The notes under the pieces are model-generated. The model worked only from the letters and a program-made list of their open reading frames with translations, searched no databases and had not been told where the DNA came from. Positions 32,422 to 41,272 of a DNA stretch of 42,487 nucleotides are shown in pieces. The translations under genes and the position numbers were made by a program. Source of the DNA: Rubrivivax sp. (GTDB lineage: Bacteria; Pseudomonadota; Gammaproteobacteria; Burkholderiales; Burkholderiaceae_C); the NCBI GenBank assembly GCA_016790425.1, contig JAEUPF010000002.1:1-42487 (forward strand), written 5' to 3'. Within the stretch, counting starts at the first letter, position 1; every line of letters begins with the position of its first letter.

Positions 32422-33681
32422 ATGGCAACGCTGCTCTTCCTGGCTCACCGGCTGCCCTATCCGCCGGACAAGGGCGACAAGGTGCGCTCGTGGAACCTTC
32501 TGCGTCACCTGGCGCAGCGGCACCGCGTCTTCTTGGCGACGTTCGTCGACGACCCCGCCGACCTGCGGCATGTCGAGACGGTGGCCGGGCAATGCGCCGG
32601 CTTGCACGCGAGCCGCCTGGTGCCGCAGCGCGCGCGCCTGGCAAGCATGGCCGGCCTGCTCGACGGGCAGGCGCTGACGGTGCACTACTACCGCGACAAG
32701 GCCCTGCAGCGCTGGGTCGATGCGACGCTCGCCCGCGAACGCATCGATGCCGCACTGGTGTTCTCGTCGTCGATGGCGCAGTACCTCGACCGTCATGCCG
32801 ACCTCCCGATGCTCGTCGACTTCGTCGATGTCGACTCGGCGAAGTGGGCTGCCTACGCCGGGCGCAAGCGCTGGCCGATGTCGTGGATCTATGCCCGCGA
32901 GGGCCGCACGCTGCTGGCCGAGGAGCGGCGCATCGCCGCCCGGGCCCGCGCCGGCTTCTTCGCCACCGGGAAGGAAGCGCAACTGTTCCGCTCGCTGGCG
33001 CCGGAGTCCGCCGCGCGCTGCTTTGCGCTGGACAACGGCGTCGATGCGGCGTTCTTCGCTCCTGCAATTCAGCGGTCCTCGCCTTTCGCCCCCGGGGAGG
33101 CGGCCGTGGTGTTCACCGGGGCGATGGACTACTGGCCCAACGAAGACGCGGTGCGCTGGTTCGCCGCCGAAGTGCTGCCGCAGCTGCGGGCAAGGCGGCC
33201 GGACGTGCGCTTCTACATCGTCGGTCGGAACCCGACCAGCGCCGTGTGCTCGCTCGCCGGCGACGGCGTGGTCGTGACGGGCACGGTGTCCGACGTGCGA
33301 CCCTATCTGCAGCACGCTGCGGTGGTCGTCGCGCCGCTGCGGCTGGCGCGCGGCGTGCAGAACAAGGTGCTCGAGGCGATGGCGATGCAGCGCGCCGTGG
33401 TCGCGGCCGCCGAATGCGTGAGCGCGTTGAATGTCAGGGTCGGAGCCGAGATCATTGCCGCTGAAACGGCGGTCGAGTACTCGCGCGAGGTGCTGGGCTT
33501 GCTCGATCGCGCCGCTGCTGCCGAGGCGATCGGCGCCGCGGCGCGGCGACGCGTGCTGCAGAGCTACTCATGGGAGGCGCACCTTGGCGTCCTGGATCGC
33601 CACCTGATGGCGCACGTGGAGCGCTCGCGCCAAAGCGCTTCCCCGCCGGCCGCTGCGGCGGTGGCCGAGGCCGGGGCATGA
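32422..33681 (+). CDS. glycosyltransferase, XrtA/PEP-CTERM-associated type 1 (GT4)
   Basis: A 419-residue GT4-fold glycosyltransferase of the exosortase A set (TIGR03087 type). The N-terminal LAHRLPYPPDKGDKVRSWNLL (7-27) is the family hallmark, and the C-terminal domain has VFTGAMDYWPNEDAVRWF and APLRLARGVQNKVLEAMAM. It should add one sugar to the lipid-linked repeat at the cytoplasmic face. ATG 32422 lies 11 bases after the FemAB stop. The stop overlaps the exosortase start (ATGA). The C-terminal tail is Ala/Pro-rich. The sugar cannot be read from sequence. Confidence 0.92.
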   Translation: MATLLFLAHRLPYPPDKGDKVRSWNLLRHLAQRHRVFLATFVDDPADLRHVETVAGQCAGLHASRLVPQRARLASMAGLLDGQALTVHYYRDKALQRWVDATLARERIDAALVFSSSMAQYLDRHADLPMLVDFVDVDSAKWAAYAGRKRWPMSWIYAREGRTLLAEERRIAARARAGFFATGKEAQLFRSLAPESAARCFALDNGVDAAFFAPAIQRSSPFAPGEAAVVFTGAMDYWPNEDAVRWFAAEVLPQLRARRPDVRFYIVGRNPTSAVCSLAGDGVVVTGTVSDVRPYLQHAAVVVAPLRLARGVQNKVLEAMAMQRAVVAAAECVSALNVRVGAEIIAAETAVEYSREVLGLLDRAAAAEAIGAAARRRVLQSYSWEAHLGVLDRHLMAHVERSRQSASPPAAAAVAEAGA

Positions 33682-35228
33682 GCGCGCCATTGGCGACCGC
33701 GTTCGCGCCTGACTGGCGGCGCGTGGGCCTGCTGTTGGTGCCGGTCGTGGGCCTGGTGGTACTGATGTACGGCAGCACCTTCGCTGCGATGAGCAACGTC
33801 TGGCTCAATTCGCAGGCGTTCGCCCACGGCTTGGTCGTGGGCCCGATCGCCGCGTGGCTTGTCTGGCGTCAGCGTGAACGGCTGCTTGCGCTGGCGCCGC
33901 GGCCAGCGCCGTGGCTGGCTCTGCCGATGCTGGGCGCGGCGGCCCTTTGGCTGCTGGCCGACATGGCAGGCGTCAACGCCGGCGCACAGATCGCAGCCAC
34001 GGCCATGGTCGTCATCGCGATCGTCATGCTGCTGGGAACGGCCATCGGTCGCGCCATTGCGTTTCCGCTGGGCTTCCTCTTCTTCATGGTGCCGTTCGGC
34101 GACTTCCTCGTGCCACAGCTGATGACGTGGACCGCGGACGTGACGGTGATGGCACTGCGCTCGCTGGGTGTGCCGGTGTACCGCGAGGGGCTGCAGTTCG
34201 TCGTGCCGACGGGCACCTGGTCGGTGATCGAGGCCTGCAGCGGCGTGCGCTACCTGACGGTCTCGGTCATGGTTGGCTTCCTGTTCGCTTACCTGAACTA
34301 CAGCTCCGTCGGCAAGCGCGCGGTCTTCATCGCCTGTGCGGTGCTCGTCTCGCTGGTAGCCAACTGGGTGCGCGCGATACTGCTGGTGATGGTCGGCCAT
34401 CTCTCGGAGAACCGCCTGGGAGCGGGCCCTGACCACTTCTTCTACGGCTGGGTGGTCTACGGCATCGTCATCGCCTTGATCTTCTGGATCGGAGGCCGGT
34501 TCGCTGATCCGGATGAAGCGCCGCGGCGTGCCGCGCCGCCGCAAGCGGGAGCGCCGGTTTCGACGTTCGCCTGGGTCGCGACCGCTGCGCTCGCACTGGC
34601 CGCCGCCGCGGCACCGACGCTGGCCCCGGCCACATCCCTCGGCGTCGAAGCCGGGCCCGTGCAGTTGCGATTGCCGGCGCTCGGCGAGGAGACGGTCGCT
34701 CCCGATCTACCGCGCCCGGAATTCATCGGTGCCGCAGCGTCGACTGAACGCGCCTACTTGATCCCTGGCGGCGAGGCGGCCTTGGTCCATGTCGCCTACT
34801 ATCGCCAGCAGCAGTACGGCAGGAAGCTGATCAGTTCGCAGAACGTCCTCGTCAAGTCCACCAGCCACGACTGGGCACTCGTAGCGGAGGGGCGTCGCGC
34901 CCTGGCGCTTGCCGGGCGGGGCGAGTTGGTGGTCCGCACGGCCGAGATGCGTGGTGGCACGCTGGCCGCAGGGCTCGATGCCCGCAGGGTCCAGGTACGG
35001 CAGGTCTACTGGGTCGATGGCGAATTGCTGGCCGACGATCGCCGGGCCGCCCTGCGCGGGCTGTGGGGCCGGCTGCTCGGCCGAGGCGACGATGCTGCGG
35101 CTGTCACGTTCTACCTGGCTTCCGCGGATCCGGATTCGCCGGCGCTCGATGGCTTCGTCGCGCAGCATCTCGGCGCGATCGTCGGCGTCCTCGAAGGCGT
35201 TCGGGCCGAGCGTCGCGATCCCTCCTGA
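33678..35228 (+). CDS. xrtA: exosortase A fused to EpsI domain
   Basis: A 516-residue inner-membrane protein. The exosortase part (about 1-275) has eight or so hydrophobic helices and the catalytic triad: Cys187 (EACSGVRYL), Arg232 (NWVRA) and His253 (DHFFYGW). It should cleave PEP-CTERM proteins at the PEP motif and attach or release them to the outside. After a linker and one helix (about 300-320) follows an EpsI-like domain (about 325-510) of unknown function, found fused to XrtA in many beta- and gammaproteobacteria. It is co-translated with the preceding glycosyltransferase. The substrate in this window is the PEP-CTERM protein at 9099-10076, and others must lie elsewhere. Confidence 0.96.
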   Translation: MSAPLATAFAPDWRRVGLLLVPVVGLVVLMYGSTFAAMSNVWLNSQAFAHGLVVGPIAAWLVWRQRERLLALAPRPAPWLALPMLGAAALWLLADMAGVNAGAQIAATAMVVIAIVMLLGTAIGRAIAFPLGFLFFMVPFGDFLVPQLMTWTADVTVMALRSLGVPVYREGLQFVVPTGTWSVIEACSGVRYLTVSVMVGFLFAYLNYSSVGKRAVFIACAVLVSLVANWVRAILLVMVGHLSENRLGAGPDHFFYGWVVYGIVIALIFWIGGRFADPDEAPRRAAPPQAGAPVSTFAWVATAALALAAAAAPTLAPATSLGVEAGPVQLRLPALGEETVAPDLPRPEFIGAAASTERAYLIPGGEAALVHVAYYRQQQYGRKLISSQNVLVKSTSHDWALVAEGRRALALAGRGELVVRTAEMRGGTLAAGLDARRVQVRQVYWVDGELLADDRRAALRGLWGRLLGRGDDAAAVTFYLASADPDSPALDGFVAQHLGAIVGVLEGVRAERRDPS

Positions 35229-35255
35229 TTGAAGAGAGCAGAGAAGGCAACAAGC

Positions 35256-36536
35256 ATGAATACTGTGGCAGTCGTGGGCCTGGGCTATGTCGGCCTGCCG
35301 CTGGTGGTCGAGTTCGGCAAGCAATTGCGCACCATCGGCTTCGACATCGCGCAGCACAAGGTCGATGCGTGCAAGGCGGGTACCGACCCGTCGCGCGAGC
35401 TCGCCGACGCCGACCTCGCCGCTGCGCGACACGCCGTCTACACCAGTGACGCGAAGCTGCTCGGCGAGGCCGACGCCATCATCGTTGCCGTTCCGACGCC
35501 GGTCGACGACGCGCACATCCCTGACTTCCGCCCGCTCGTGGGTGCCAGCGCCAGCGTGGGCCGCCACCTGAAGCGCGGTGCCGTCGTCGTGTACGAATCG
35601 ACCGTCTACCCCGGAGCCACCGAGGAGGTGTGCATTCCGGTGCTCGAGCGCGAGTCGGGCCTGAAGTGGAAGCAGGACTTCTTCGTCGGCTACAGCCCGG
35701 AGCGCATCAACCCCGGCGACCGCGAGCACACGCTGACGAAGATCCTGAAGATCGTTTCCGGCGACACGCCGGCCACGCTGGAGAAGGTGGCCGCCCTGTA
35801 CGAGAAGATCATCGTGCCGGGTGTGCACCGCGCCAGCAGCATCAAGGCGGCCGAGGCGGCCAAGGTGATCGAGAACACGCAGCGCGACCTGAACATTGCG
35901 TTGATGAACGAGCTGGCGATCATCTTCGACCGTGTCGGGCTGGACACCACCGAAGTGCTGGCCGCCGCGGGAACGAAATGGAACTTCCTCAAGTTCAAGC
36001 CCGGTCTGGTGGGCGGCCATTGCATCGGCGTGGACCCCTACTACCTCACGCACAAGGCCGAGATGCTCGGCTACCACCCGCAGGTCATCCTGGCGGGCCG
36101 GCGCATCAACGACGGCATGGGCAAGTTCATCGCCGAGCGCACGATCAAGGAAATGATCGCCGCCGGCAGCCACGTGAAGGGCGCGCGCGTCAACGTGCTC
36201 GGGCTGACGTTCAAGGAAGACTGCGGCGACCTGCGCAACAGCAAGGTCATCGACATCATCCGCGAGCTGCACAGCTACGGCGTGGATGTTCACGTCACCG
36301 ATCCGCTGGCCGACGTGCAGGAGGCCAGGCACGAGTACGGCGTGCGCCTCCAAACGTGGAACGACCTGCCGCGCGCCGACGCGATCGTGGCCGCCGTGGC
36401 GCACCGCGAATATGCCCGCCTGTCCCCGGCCGACCTGGCGACCAAGCTCACTCCCGGGGCGCCATTCGTCGACGTGAAAGCCGCCTTCGATGCCGCGGCG
36501 CTACGGGCGGCGGGGTTCCGCGTCTGGCGCCTGTGA
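35256..36536 (+). CDS. UDP-sugar 6-dehydrogenase (TviB/WbpA-like)
   Basis: A 426-residue NAD-dependent enzyme oxidising UDP-GlcNAc or UDP-GalNAc (possibly UDP-glucose) to its uronic acid. It has the NAD-binding VVGLGYVGLP (6-15), catalytic Cys256 in GGHCIGVDPYYL and the KWNFLKFKPG and TFKEDCGDLRNSK segments. Length and the SPERINPGD motif match the TviB subgroup best, pointing to an N-acetylhexosaminuronic acid in the EPS, though this is not proven. ATG 35256 has AGAAGG nine bases upstream. It ends overlapping the next glycosyltransferase start (GTGA). Confidence 0.92.
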   Translation: MNTVAVVGLGYVGLPLVVEFGKQLRTIGFDIAQHKVDACKAGTDPSRELADADLAAARHAVYTSDAKLLGEADAIIVAVPTPVDDAHIPDFRPLVGASASVGRHLKRGAVVVYESTVYPGATEEVCIPVLERESGLKWKQDFFVGYSPERINPGDREHTLTKILKIVSGDTPATLEKVAALYEKIIVPGVHRASSIKAAEAAKVIENTQRDLNIALMNELAIIFDRVGLDTTEVLAAAGTKWNFLKFKPGLVGGHCIGVDPYYLTHKAEMLGYHPQVILAGRRINDGMGKFIAERTIKEMIAAGSHVKGARVNVLGLTFKEDCGDLRNSKVIDIIRELHSYGVDVHVTDPLADVQEARHEYGVRLQTWNDLPRADAIVAAVAHREYARLSPADLATKLTPGAPFVDVKAAFDAAALRAAGFRVWRL

Positions 36537-37735
36537 CGAACGCGCAGGCCGCCCCGGCCATCGCCAGCGCCGCGGCCGACCGCCGCCCGCTCCTGTTGCA
36601 CCTGGTCCATCGGTTCTCGGTGGGCGGGCTCGAGAACGGCCTGGTCAACGTCGTGAACCGGCTCGCGGCGGAACGCTGGCGGCACGTCATCGTGGCGTTG
36701 ACGCAGGTGGACCCCGCCTTCGCGAAGCGGCTTCAGGCGCCTGGCGTGCAGTGCATCGCGCTGAACAAGCCGCCCGGGCCGGGGCTTTGGAACTACCGCC
36801 GCATGTACAAGCTGTTCCGCGACCTTCGGCCGGCGGTCGTCCACACGCGCAACCTTGGCACGTTGGAATACCAGTCGGTGGCCTGGGCGGCCGGCGTGCC
36901 TGGACGCGTGCACAGCGAACACGGCCGCGACACCGACGACCTGGGCGGCACGAATCGCCGACACATCGCCGAGCGGCGGTTGTACCGTCCGTTCGTGCAG
37001 CAGCAGATCGCGTTGGGCAGCGAACTCGAACGCTACTTGCGCACCAGGATCGGCGTCCCTGCCGATCGGCTGAGCGTCATCGTCAACGGGGTCGACGAGC
37101 AGCGTTTCAGGCCGGCGCCGGTGCGCCCGGCCATCACGGGCTGTCCGTTCCGCGACCCGCACCTGTTCATCGTCGGCACCGTGGGGCGCATGCAGCCGGT
37201 CAAGGCGCAGACATTCCTGGCCAAGGCATTCGCGGTGATGCTGACCGAGTTCCCGCATCTGCGCGCCAGCGCGCGGCTGGTGATGGTGGGCGAGGGCCCG
37301 CTGCGGGCCGAGTGCGAGGCGATCCTCGGCGCGGCCGGCCTCGGCGCCCTGGCCTGGTTCGGCGGTGAACGCGCCGACGTGCCGGATGTCATGCGCGGGC
37401 TCGATTGTTTCGTCCTGCCCTCCCTCGTCGAGGGCATCTCCAACACGGTACTGGAGGCCATGGCGAGCGGCCTGCCCGTCGTTGCCACCGATGTCGGCGG
37501 TACGCGCGACCTCGTTGCAGAAGGCAGCACCGGCACCCTGGTGCCCGCGGGCGATCCCGATGCCCTGGCGCACGCCATCGCGCATCTGGTCGCCGATGCA
37601 TCGCGCGCTCGCGCCATGGGTCGCGCCGCCAGGCTGGCGGTCGAACGACGGTTCGGCCTGGAAGGCATGGTGGCCGCCTACGGGCGCGTCTACGAATCCG
37701 TTCTCGAGCGCGCACCGGTCGTCGGCCGAGCGTGA
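36533..37735 (+). CDS. glycosyltransferase, XrtA/PEP-CTERM-associated type 2 (GT4)
   Basis: A 400-residue GT4 enzyme (TIGR03088 type). Signs are LLHLVHRFSVGGLENGLVN near the N-terminus, VHSEHGRDTDDLGG (about 125-138) and the C-terminal GT-B motif LPSLVEGISNTVLEAMASGLPVV with its E(x7)E pair. It acts on the cytoplasmic lipid-linked repeat. The GTG start at 36533 shares four bases with the dehydrogenase stop, so the two are translationally coupled. The same frame is open much further upstream, but that part is a shadow of the dehydrogenase gene. Donor sugar unknown. Confidence 0.92.
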   Translation: MTNAQAAPAIASAAADRRPLLLHLVHRFSVGGLENGLVNVVNRLAAERWRHVIVALTQVDPAFAKRLQAPGVQCIALNKPPGPGLWNYRRMYKLFRDLRPAVVHTRNLGTLEYQSVAWAAGVPGRVHSEHGRDTDDLGGTNRRHIAERRLYRPFVQQQIALGSELERYLRTRIGVPADRLSVIVNGVDEQRFRPAPVRPAITGCPFRDPHLFIVGTVGRMQPVKAQTFLAKAFAVMLTEFPHLRASARLVMVGEGPLRAECEAILGAAGLGALAWFGGERADVPDVMRGLDCFVLPSLVEGISNTVLEAMASGLPVVATDVGGTRDLVAEGSTGTLVPAGDPDALAHAIAHLVADASRARAMGRAARLAVERRFGLEGMVAAYGRVYESVLERAPVVGRA

Positions 37736-37740
37736 TCGGG

Positions 37741-37776
37741 ATGAAGCTGAAATCTTGCAAACAGGCGGGCTGCTGA
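37741..37776 (+). CDS. possible 11-codon leader ORF
   Basis: ATG 37741 to TGA 37774-37776 would give MKLKSCKQAGC, and its stop overlaps the methyltransferase ATG as TGATG. The stretch is less GC-rich than its surroundings. It may be a translational coupling leader or simply chance. There is no strong ribosome site, and no protein-level evidence can be seen. Confidence 0.2.
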   Translation: MKLKSCKQAGC

Positions 37777-38618
37777 TGGACACCTCGACCCACCCGGCGA
37801 GCGCCCCCGTGCCCGCAGGTTTCGATACGACGTCGCACGAGGACTTCTACCAGTACTACAAGGAACAGAGCCTGTCGCCGCGGACACTGCAGCGCTTCGG
37901 CGACATCGCTGCGCTGGTGCTGCGATTCATGAGCGCCGAGCGGCGGGCCGGTGCGTTTGACGTTCTCGACATCGGGTGCGGCGCCGGCACCCAGTCGCGC
38001 TTCTGGTCCGACGCCGGCCACCGCTACCACGGCGTGGACATCAACGAGCCGCTGATCCGCCTGGCGCGCGAACGGGCTGTCGAGCACGGGCGGCAGGCGG
38101 CTTTCGAGGTCGGCTCGGCCACCGCGCTGCCGTTCCCCGATGCATCCTTCGACATCAGCCTGATGCCCGAACTGCTCGAGCATGTCGAGGACTGGCAGCG
38201 CTGCGTCGACGAGGCCGTTCGCGTGCTGCGCCCGGGCGGGTTGCTGTTCCTTTCCACCAGCAGCCGCTTGTGCCCGAAGCAGCAGGAATTCAACCTGCCG
38301 GGCTACAGCTGGTACCCGGCATTCGTGAAGCGGTACGTCGTCCGCCGCGCGCTGTCGGACTGGCCGCGAGTGGCCAACTACGCCAAGTACCCCGCCGTGC
38401 ACTGGTTCAGCTTCTACCAGTTGCGCGCGTATCTGCGCGAACGCGGCTTCGAGTCGTTCGACCGCTTCGACATCATGCGGCTGGACAACAAGTCGCCGCT
38501 TGCGCGCGCCGTGGTGCATGCGATCCGCGTCTTGCCGCCGCTGCGCTTCGCCGGTCATGTGATGACCGAGGGCACGATGGTGCTGGCGCGCAAGCGGGGC
38601 GCGCCGGGCCCCCGCTGA
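37776..38618 (+). CDS. class I SAM-dependent methyltransferase
   Basis: A 280-residue methyltransferase with motif I VLDIGCGAG (63-71), the acidic VDINEP motif II (about 85-90), ALPFPDASFDISLMPELLEH (post-I/II region) and AVRVLRPGGLLFLST motif III. It probably methylates a sugar of the EPS, given its place between two glycosyltransferase genes, but a lipid or other substrate is possible. The ATG at 37776 follows a short possible leader and has a poor ribosome site of its own. Members at this position in exosortase A loci are common but not fixed. Confidence 0.88.
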   Translation: MDTSTHPASAPVPAGFDTTSHEDFYQYYKEQSLSPRTLQRFGDIAALVLRFMSAERRAGAFDVLDIGCGAGTQSRFWSDAGHRYHGVDINEPLIRLARERAVEHGRQAAFEVGSATALPFPDASFDISLMPELLEHVEDWQRCVDEAVRVLRPGGLLFLSTSSRLCPKQQEFNLPGYSWYPAFVKRYVVRRALSDWPRVANYAKYPAVHWFSFYQLRAYLRERGFESFDRFDIMRLDNKSPLARAVVHAIRVLPPLRFAGHVMTEGTMVLARKRGAPGPR

Positions 38619-38661
38619 GATGACCATCGGCCCGCGCGGCACGAGGCGCCGGAGCAAGACC

Positions 38662-39873
38662 ATGGCGAGCGGTGCGCCGATTCGCTCCCTGTTGTTCTCG
38701 ACGCTCTACCCGAGCTCGGCGCGCGCCGGCCACGGCCTGTTCGTGGAGACGCGCCTGCGCAAGTTGCTGGAGACGGGCGAGGTCGACACGCGGGTGGTCG
38801 CGCCGGTACCGTGGTTCCCGTCGACGAACCCTCGGTTCGGTCACTACGCCGCCTTCGCACGCACCCCGAGCGCCGAGCAGCGCCACGACATCGACGTGGT
38901 CCACCCGCGCTACTTCCTTCCTCCGCGTGTCGGCACCAACGTGGCGCCGTGGCTGCTGGCGCGTGGCGCCTGGCGCGCGGTGTGTCGGCTTCGTGCGCAA
39001 GGCTTCGACTTCGACCTCATCGATGCGCACTACGCTTATCCCGACGGCGTCGCCGCGGCCCTGCTTGCACGGTGGAGCAACCGCCCGTTCCTTGTCACCG
39101 CGCGCGGCAGCGACATCAACCTCATCGGGCGCTACCGTACGCCTGCGGCATGGATGCGCTGGGCGTTCAGCCGAGCCGCGGCATGCATCGCCGTCAGCGA
39201 AGCATTGGCCGCGCGCATGGTCGAGCAAGGCATCGCCAGGCGTCCGGTGCACGTGCTGCGCAATGGCGTGGACGGCGGCGCGTTCAGGCCGGTGGACGCC
39301 GCTCTCGCACGGGCCGAACTCGGGGTTGCCGGTGCCCCGGTGCTGCTGACGGTGGGCAACCTGGTGCCGGGGAAGCGGCAATCGATCGCTCTCGAAGTCC
39401 TGCGCGATTTGTCGGCCACGCATCCGCAGGCGCGCCTGATCGTGGTCGGTGACGGGCCGCAGCGCCCGCGGCTGCTGGCGCAGGCGCAGCAACTGGGCAT
39501 CGGGGAGCGCGTCGATTTCGCCGGCGCCGTGCCGCAGGCCCGCTTGCCGATCTACTACAGCGCGGCGGACGTGATGCTCCTTCCTTCGGAACGCGAAGGA
39601 TGGCCCAATGTCGTTCTCGAGTCGCTCGCGTGCGGCACGCCGGTGGTCGCGGCCAGGGTCGGGGGCGTGCCGGAGATCCTGTCACGCCCGTTCCTGGGCG
39701 CGATCATCGACTCGACCGCAAGCGCCGAGTACGCGCGGGCCGTGCGCGAAGTGCTTGCCCGGGCCGAGCCGGCCGACAAGCTGCGTGCCTATGCGCTGGA
39801 GATGGGCTGGCAGGGAACGAGCGAGGCGCAGGTGCGCCTGTTCCGCGAAGCGCTTGCGCCCGTGCGCCATTGA
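38662..39873 (+). CDS. glycosyltransferase, GT4 family
   Basis: About 403 residues, GT-B fold. N-terminal LFSTLYPSSARAGHGLFVETRL, central VTARGSDINLIGRYR, and C-terminal LLTVGNLVPGKRQ and LPSEREGWPNVVLESLACGTPVV with the GT4 E(x7)E motif. It should add a sugar to the EPS repeat. I chose ATG 38662 because GGAG lies seven bases upstream. An in-frame ATG at 38620 adds 14 residues with a weaker site and abuts the methyltransferase stop. Donor and linkage are unknown. Confidence 0.9.
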   Translation: MASGAPIRSLLFSTLYPSSARAGHGLFVETRLRKLLETGEVDTRVVAPVPWFPSTNPRFGHYAAFARTPSAEQRHDIDVVHPRYFLPPRVGTNVAPWLLARGAWRAVCRLRAQGFDFDLIDAHYAYPDGVAAALLARWSNRPFLVTARGSDINLIGRYRTPAAWMRWAFSRAAACIAVSEALAARMVEQGIARRPVHVLRNGVDGGAFRPVDAALARAELGVAGAPVLLTVGNLVPGKRQSIALEVLRDLSATHPQARLIVVGDGPQRPRLLAQAQQLGIGERVDFAGAVPQARLPIYYSAADVMLLPSEREGWPNVVLESLACGTPVVAARVGGVPEILSRPFLGAIIDSTASAEYARAVREVLARAEPADKLRAYALEMGWQGTSEAQVRLFREALAPVRH

Positions 39874-39891
39874 CACCCGGGGAGCCACCGC

Positions 39892-41256
39892 TTGCGCGAC
39901 ATCCTCCTCACCACGCTGTTCGGCGTGCTGCTGCTGGCGGTGTTCAAGCACCCGTACATCGGGCCCCTGCTGTGGGCCTGGATGTCGCTGATGAATCCGC
40001 ACCGGCTCACTTACGGGTTCGCCCAGGAGTTGCCCTTCGCGATGCTGACCGCCGTCGTGACGATGGTGGTCGCGCTGTCGACCCGGCAGCGACAGGCTGT
40101 CCCGATGACCCCACTGACGGTGGTCTGGCTTCTCTTCCTGCTGTGGATGTCGATCACGTCGCTGTTCGCGCTGAACCAGCCGGAGTACGTGTTCGAGCGC
40201 TGGCTGTTCGTGCTGAAGATCCAGGTCATGGTCGTCGTCACGATCATGCTGGTGCGCACCCGTGCGCAGGTCGACTGGCTGATCTGGGTGGTCGCGCTGT
40301 CGATCGCCTTCTACGGCATCAAGGGCGGCGTCTGGACCCTGGCCACTGGCGGTGCCCACCGCGTCTGGGGCCCGGCCGGGAGCATGGTGGAGGACAACAA
40401 CTCGCTGGCGGTGGCGCTGATCATGGTCGTGCCGTTCCTCTACTACCTCTACCAGGTCACCGAACGGCGGCTGCTGAGGGTCGGGCTGGTCTTCGCGATG
40501 ATCACCGTGTGCCTGGGCGTCCTCGGGTCGCAGTCCCGGGGGGCGTTGCTGGGCATCGTCGCGATGGCGACCCTGCTCGGCCTGAAGAGCCGCTACCCGC
40601 TGCGCATCAGCCTGGGCATCGCGCTGCTGCTGGCCATCGGCTTCATGTTCATGCCCGACAGCTGGACAGAGCGCATGAACACGATGAAGGAGTACAAGGC
40701 CGACGAGTCGGCGATGTCGCGCCTCTATACGTGGCACACCCTGTGGAACCTGGCGCTCGACCGACCGTTCGTGGGCGGCGGCTTCCGCTCGGACTTTGCC
40801 GCGATCTTCCAGAAGTACGCGCCGACCGGGCCCGAGTACGAGGTCTTCCAGGGCATGTACTGGGTCGCGCACAGCATCTACTTCCAGGTGCTCGGCGAGC
40901 ACGGTTTCGTCGCCTTCGGGCTGTTCGTGGCGATCGGGCTGCTTACATGGCGGCGGGCGGGCCAGTTGGCGGTGGCGACGCGCGGTGACCCAGAGTTCGG
41001 TGCCTGGGTTCCCAAGCTGATGCCGATGGTCCAGGCAGCGCTGATCGGCTACGCCATCGGCGGGGCCTTCCTGAGCCTGGCGTACTTCGATCTGCCGTAC
41101 TACCTGGTGGCGCTCGTGCTCATCGTCGAAGCCATGCTGCGCGAATCGAGGTTACGCGGCACGGTGCCTGCGCCGTCGAATGCCGCGCCTGACCGGCCGG
41201 TAGCGCCTGCCGATGCCCGGCCTGCTGCGGTGTCCAGTGCACAGCGGCGAAGGTGA
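39892..41256 (+). CDS. O-antigen ligase/polymerase-like membrane protein (XrtA-associated)
   Basis: A 454-residue integral membrane protein with about ten to eleven hydrophobic helices and a large periplasmic loop (about 250-340) containing MNTMKEYKADESAMSRL. It matches the putative O-glycosylation ligase of exosortase A loci (TIGR03097 type), which shares the O-antigen ligase fold. It could polymerise the EPS or transfer it to PEP-CTERM proteins. The start is TTG 39892 with GGAG (39881-39884) seven bases upstream. The C-terminus ends in an Ala/Pro-rich cytoplasmic tail. Confidence 0.92.
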   Translation: MRDILLTTLFGVLLLAVFKHPYIGPLLWAWMSLMNPHRLTYGFAQELPFAMLTAVVTMVVALSTRQRQAVPMTPLTVVWLLFLLWMSITSLFALNQPEYVFERWLFVLKIQVMVVVTIMLVRTRAQVDWLIWVVALSIAFYGIKGGVWTLATGGAHRVWGPAGSMVEDNNSLAVALIMVVPFLYYLYQVTERRLLRVGLVFAMITVCLGVLGSQSRGALLGIVAMATLLGLKSRYPLRISLGIALLLAIGFMFMPDSWTERMNTMKEYKADESAMSRLYTWHTLWNLALDRPFVGGGFRSDFAAIFQKYAPTGPEYEVFQGMYWVAHSIYFQVLGEHGFVAFGLFVAIGLLTWRRAGQLAVATRGDPEFGAWVPKLMPMVQAALIGYAIGGAFLSLAYFDLPYYLVALVLIVEAMLRESRLRGTVPAPSNAAPDRPVAPADARPAAVSSAQRRR

Positions 41257-41272
41257 TAGCTGCGACGACACG

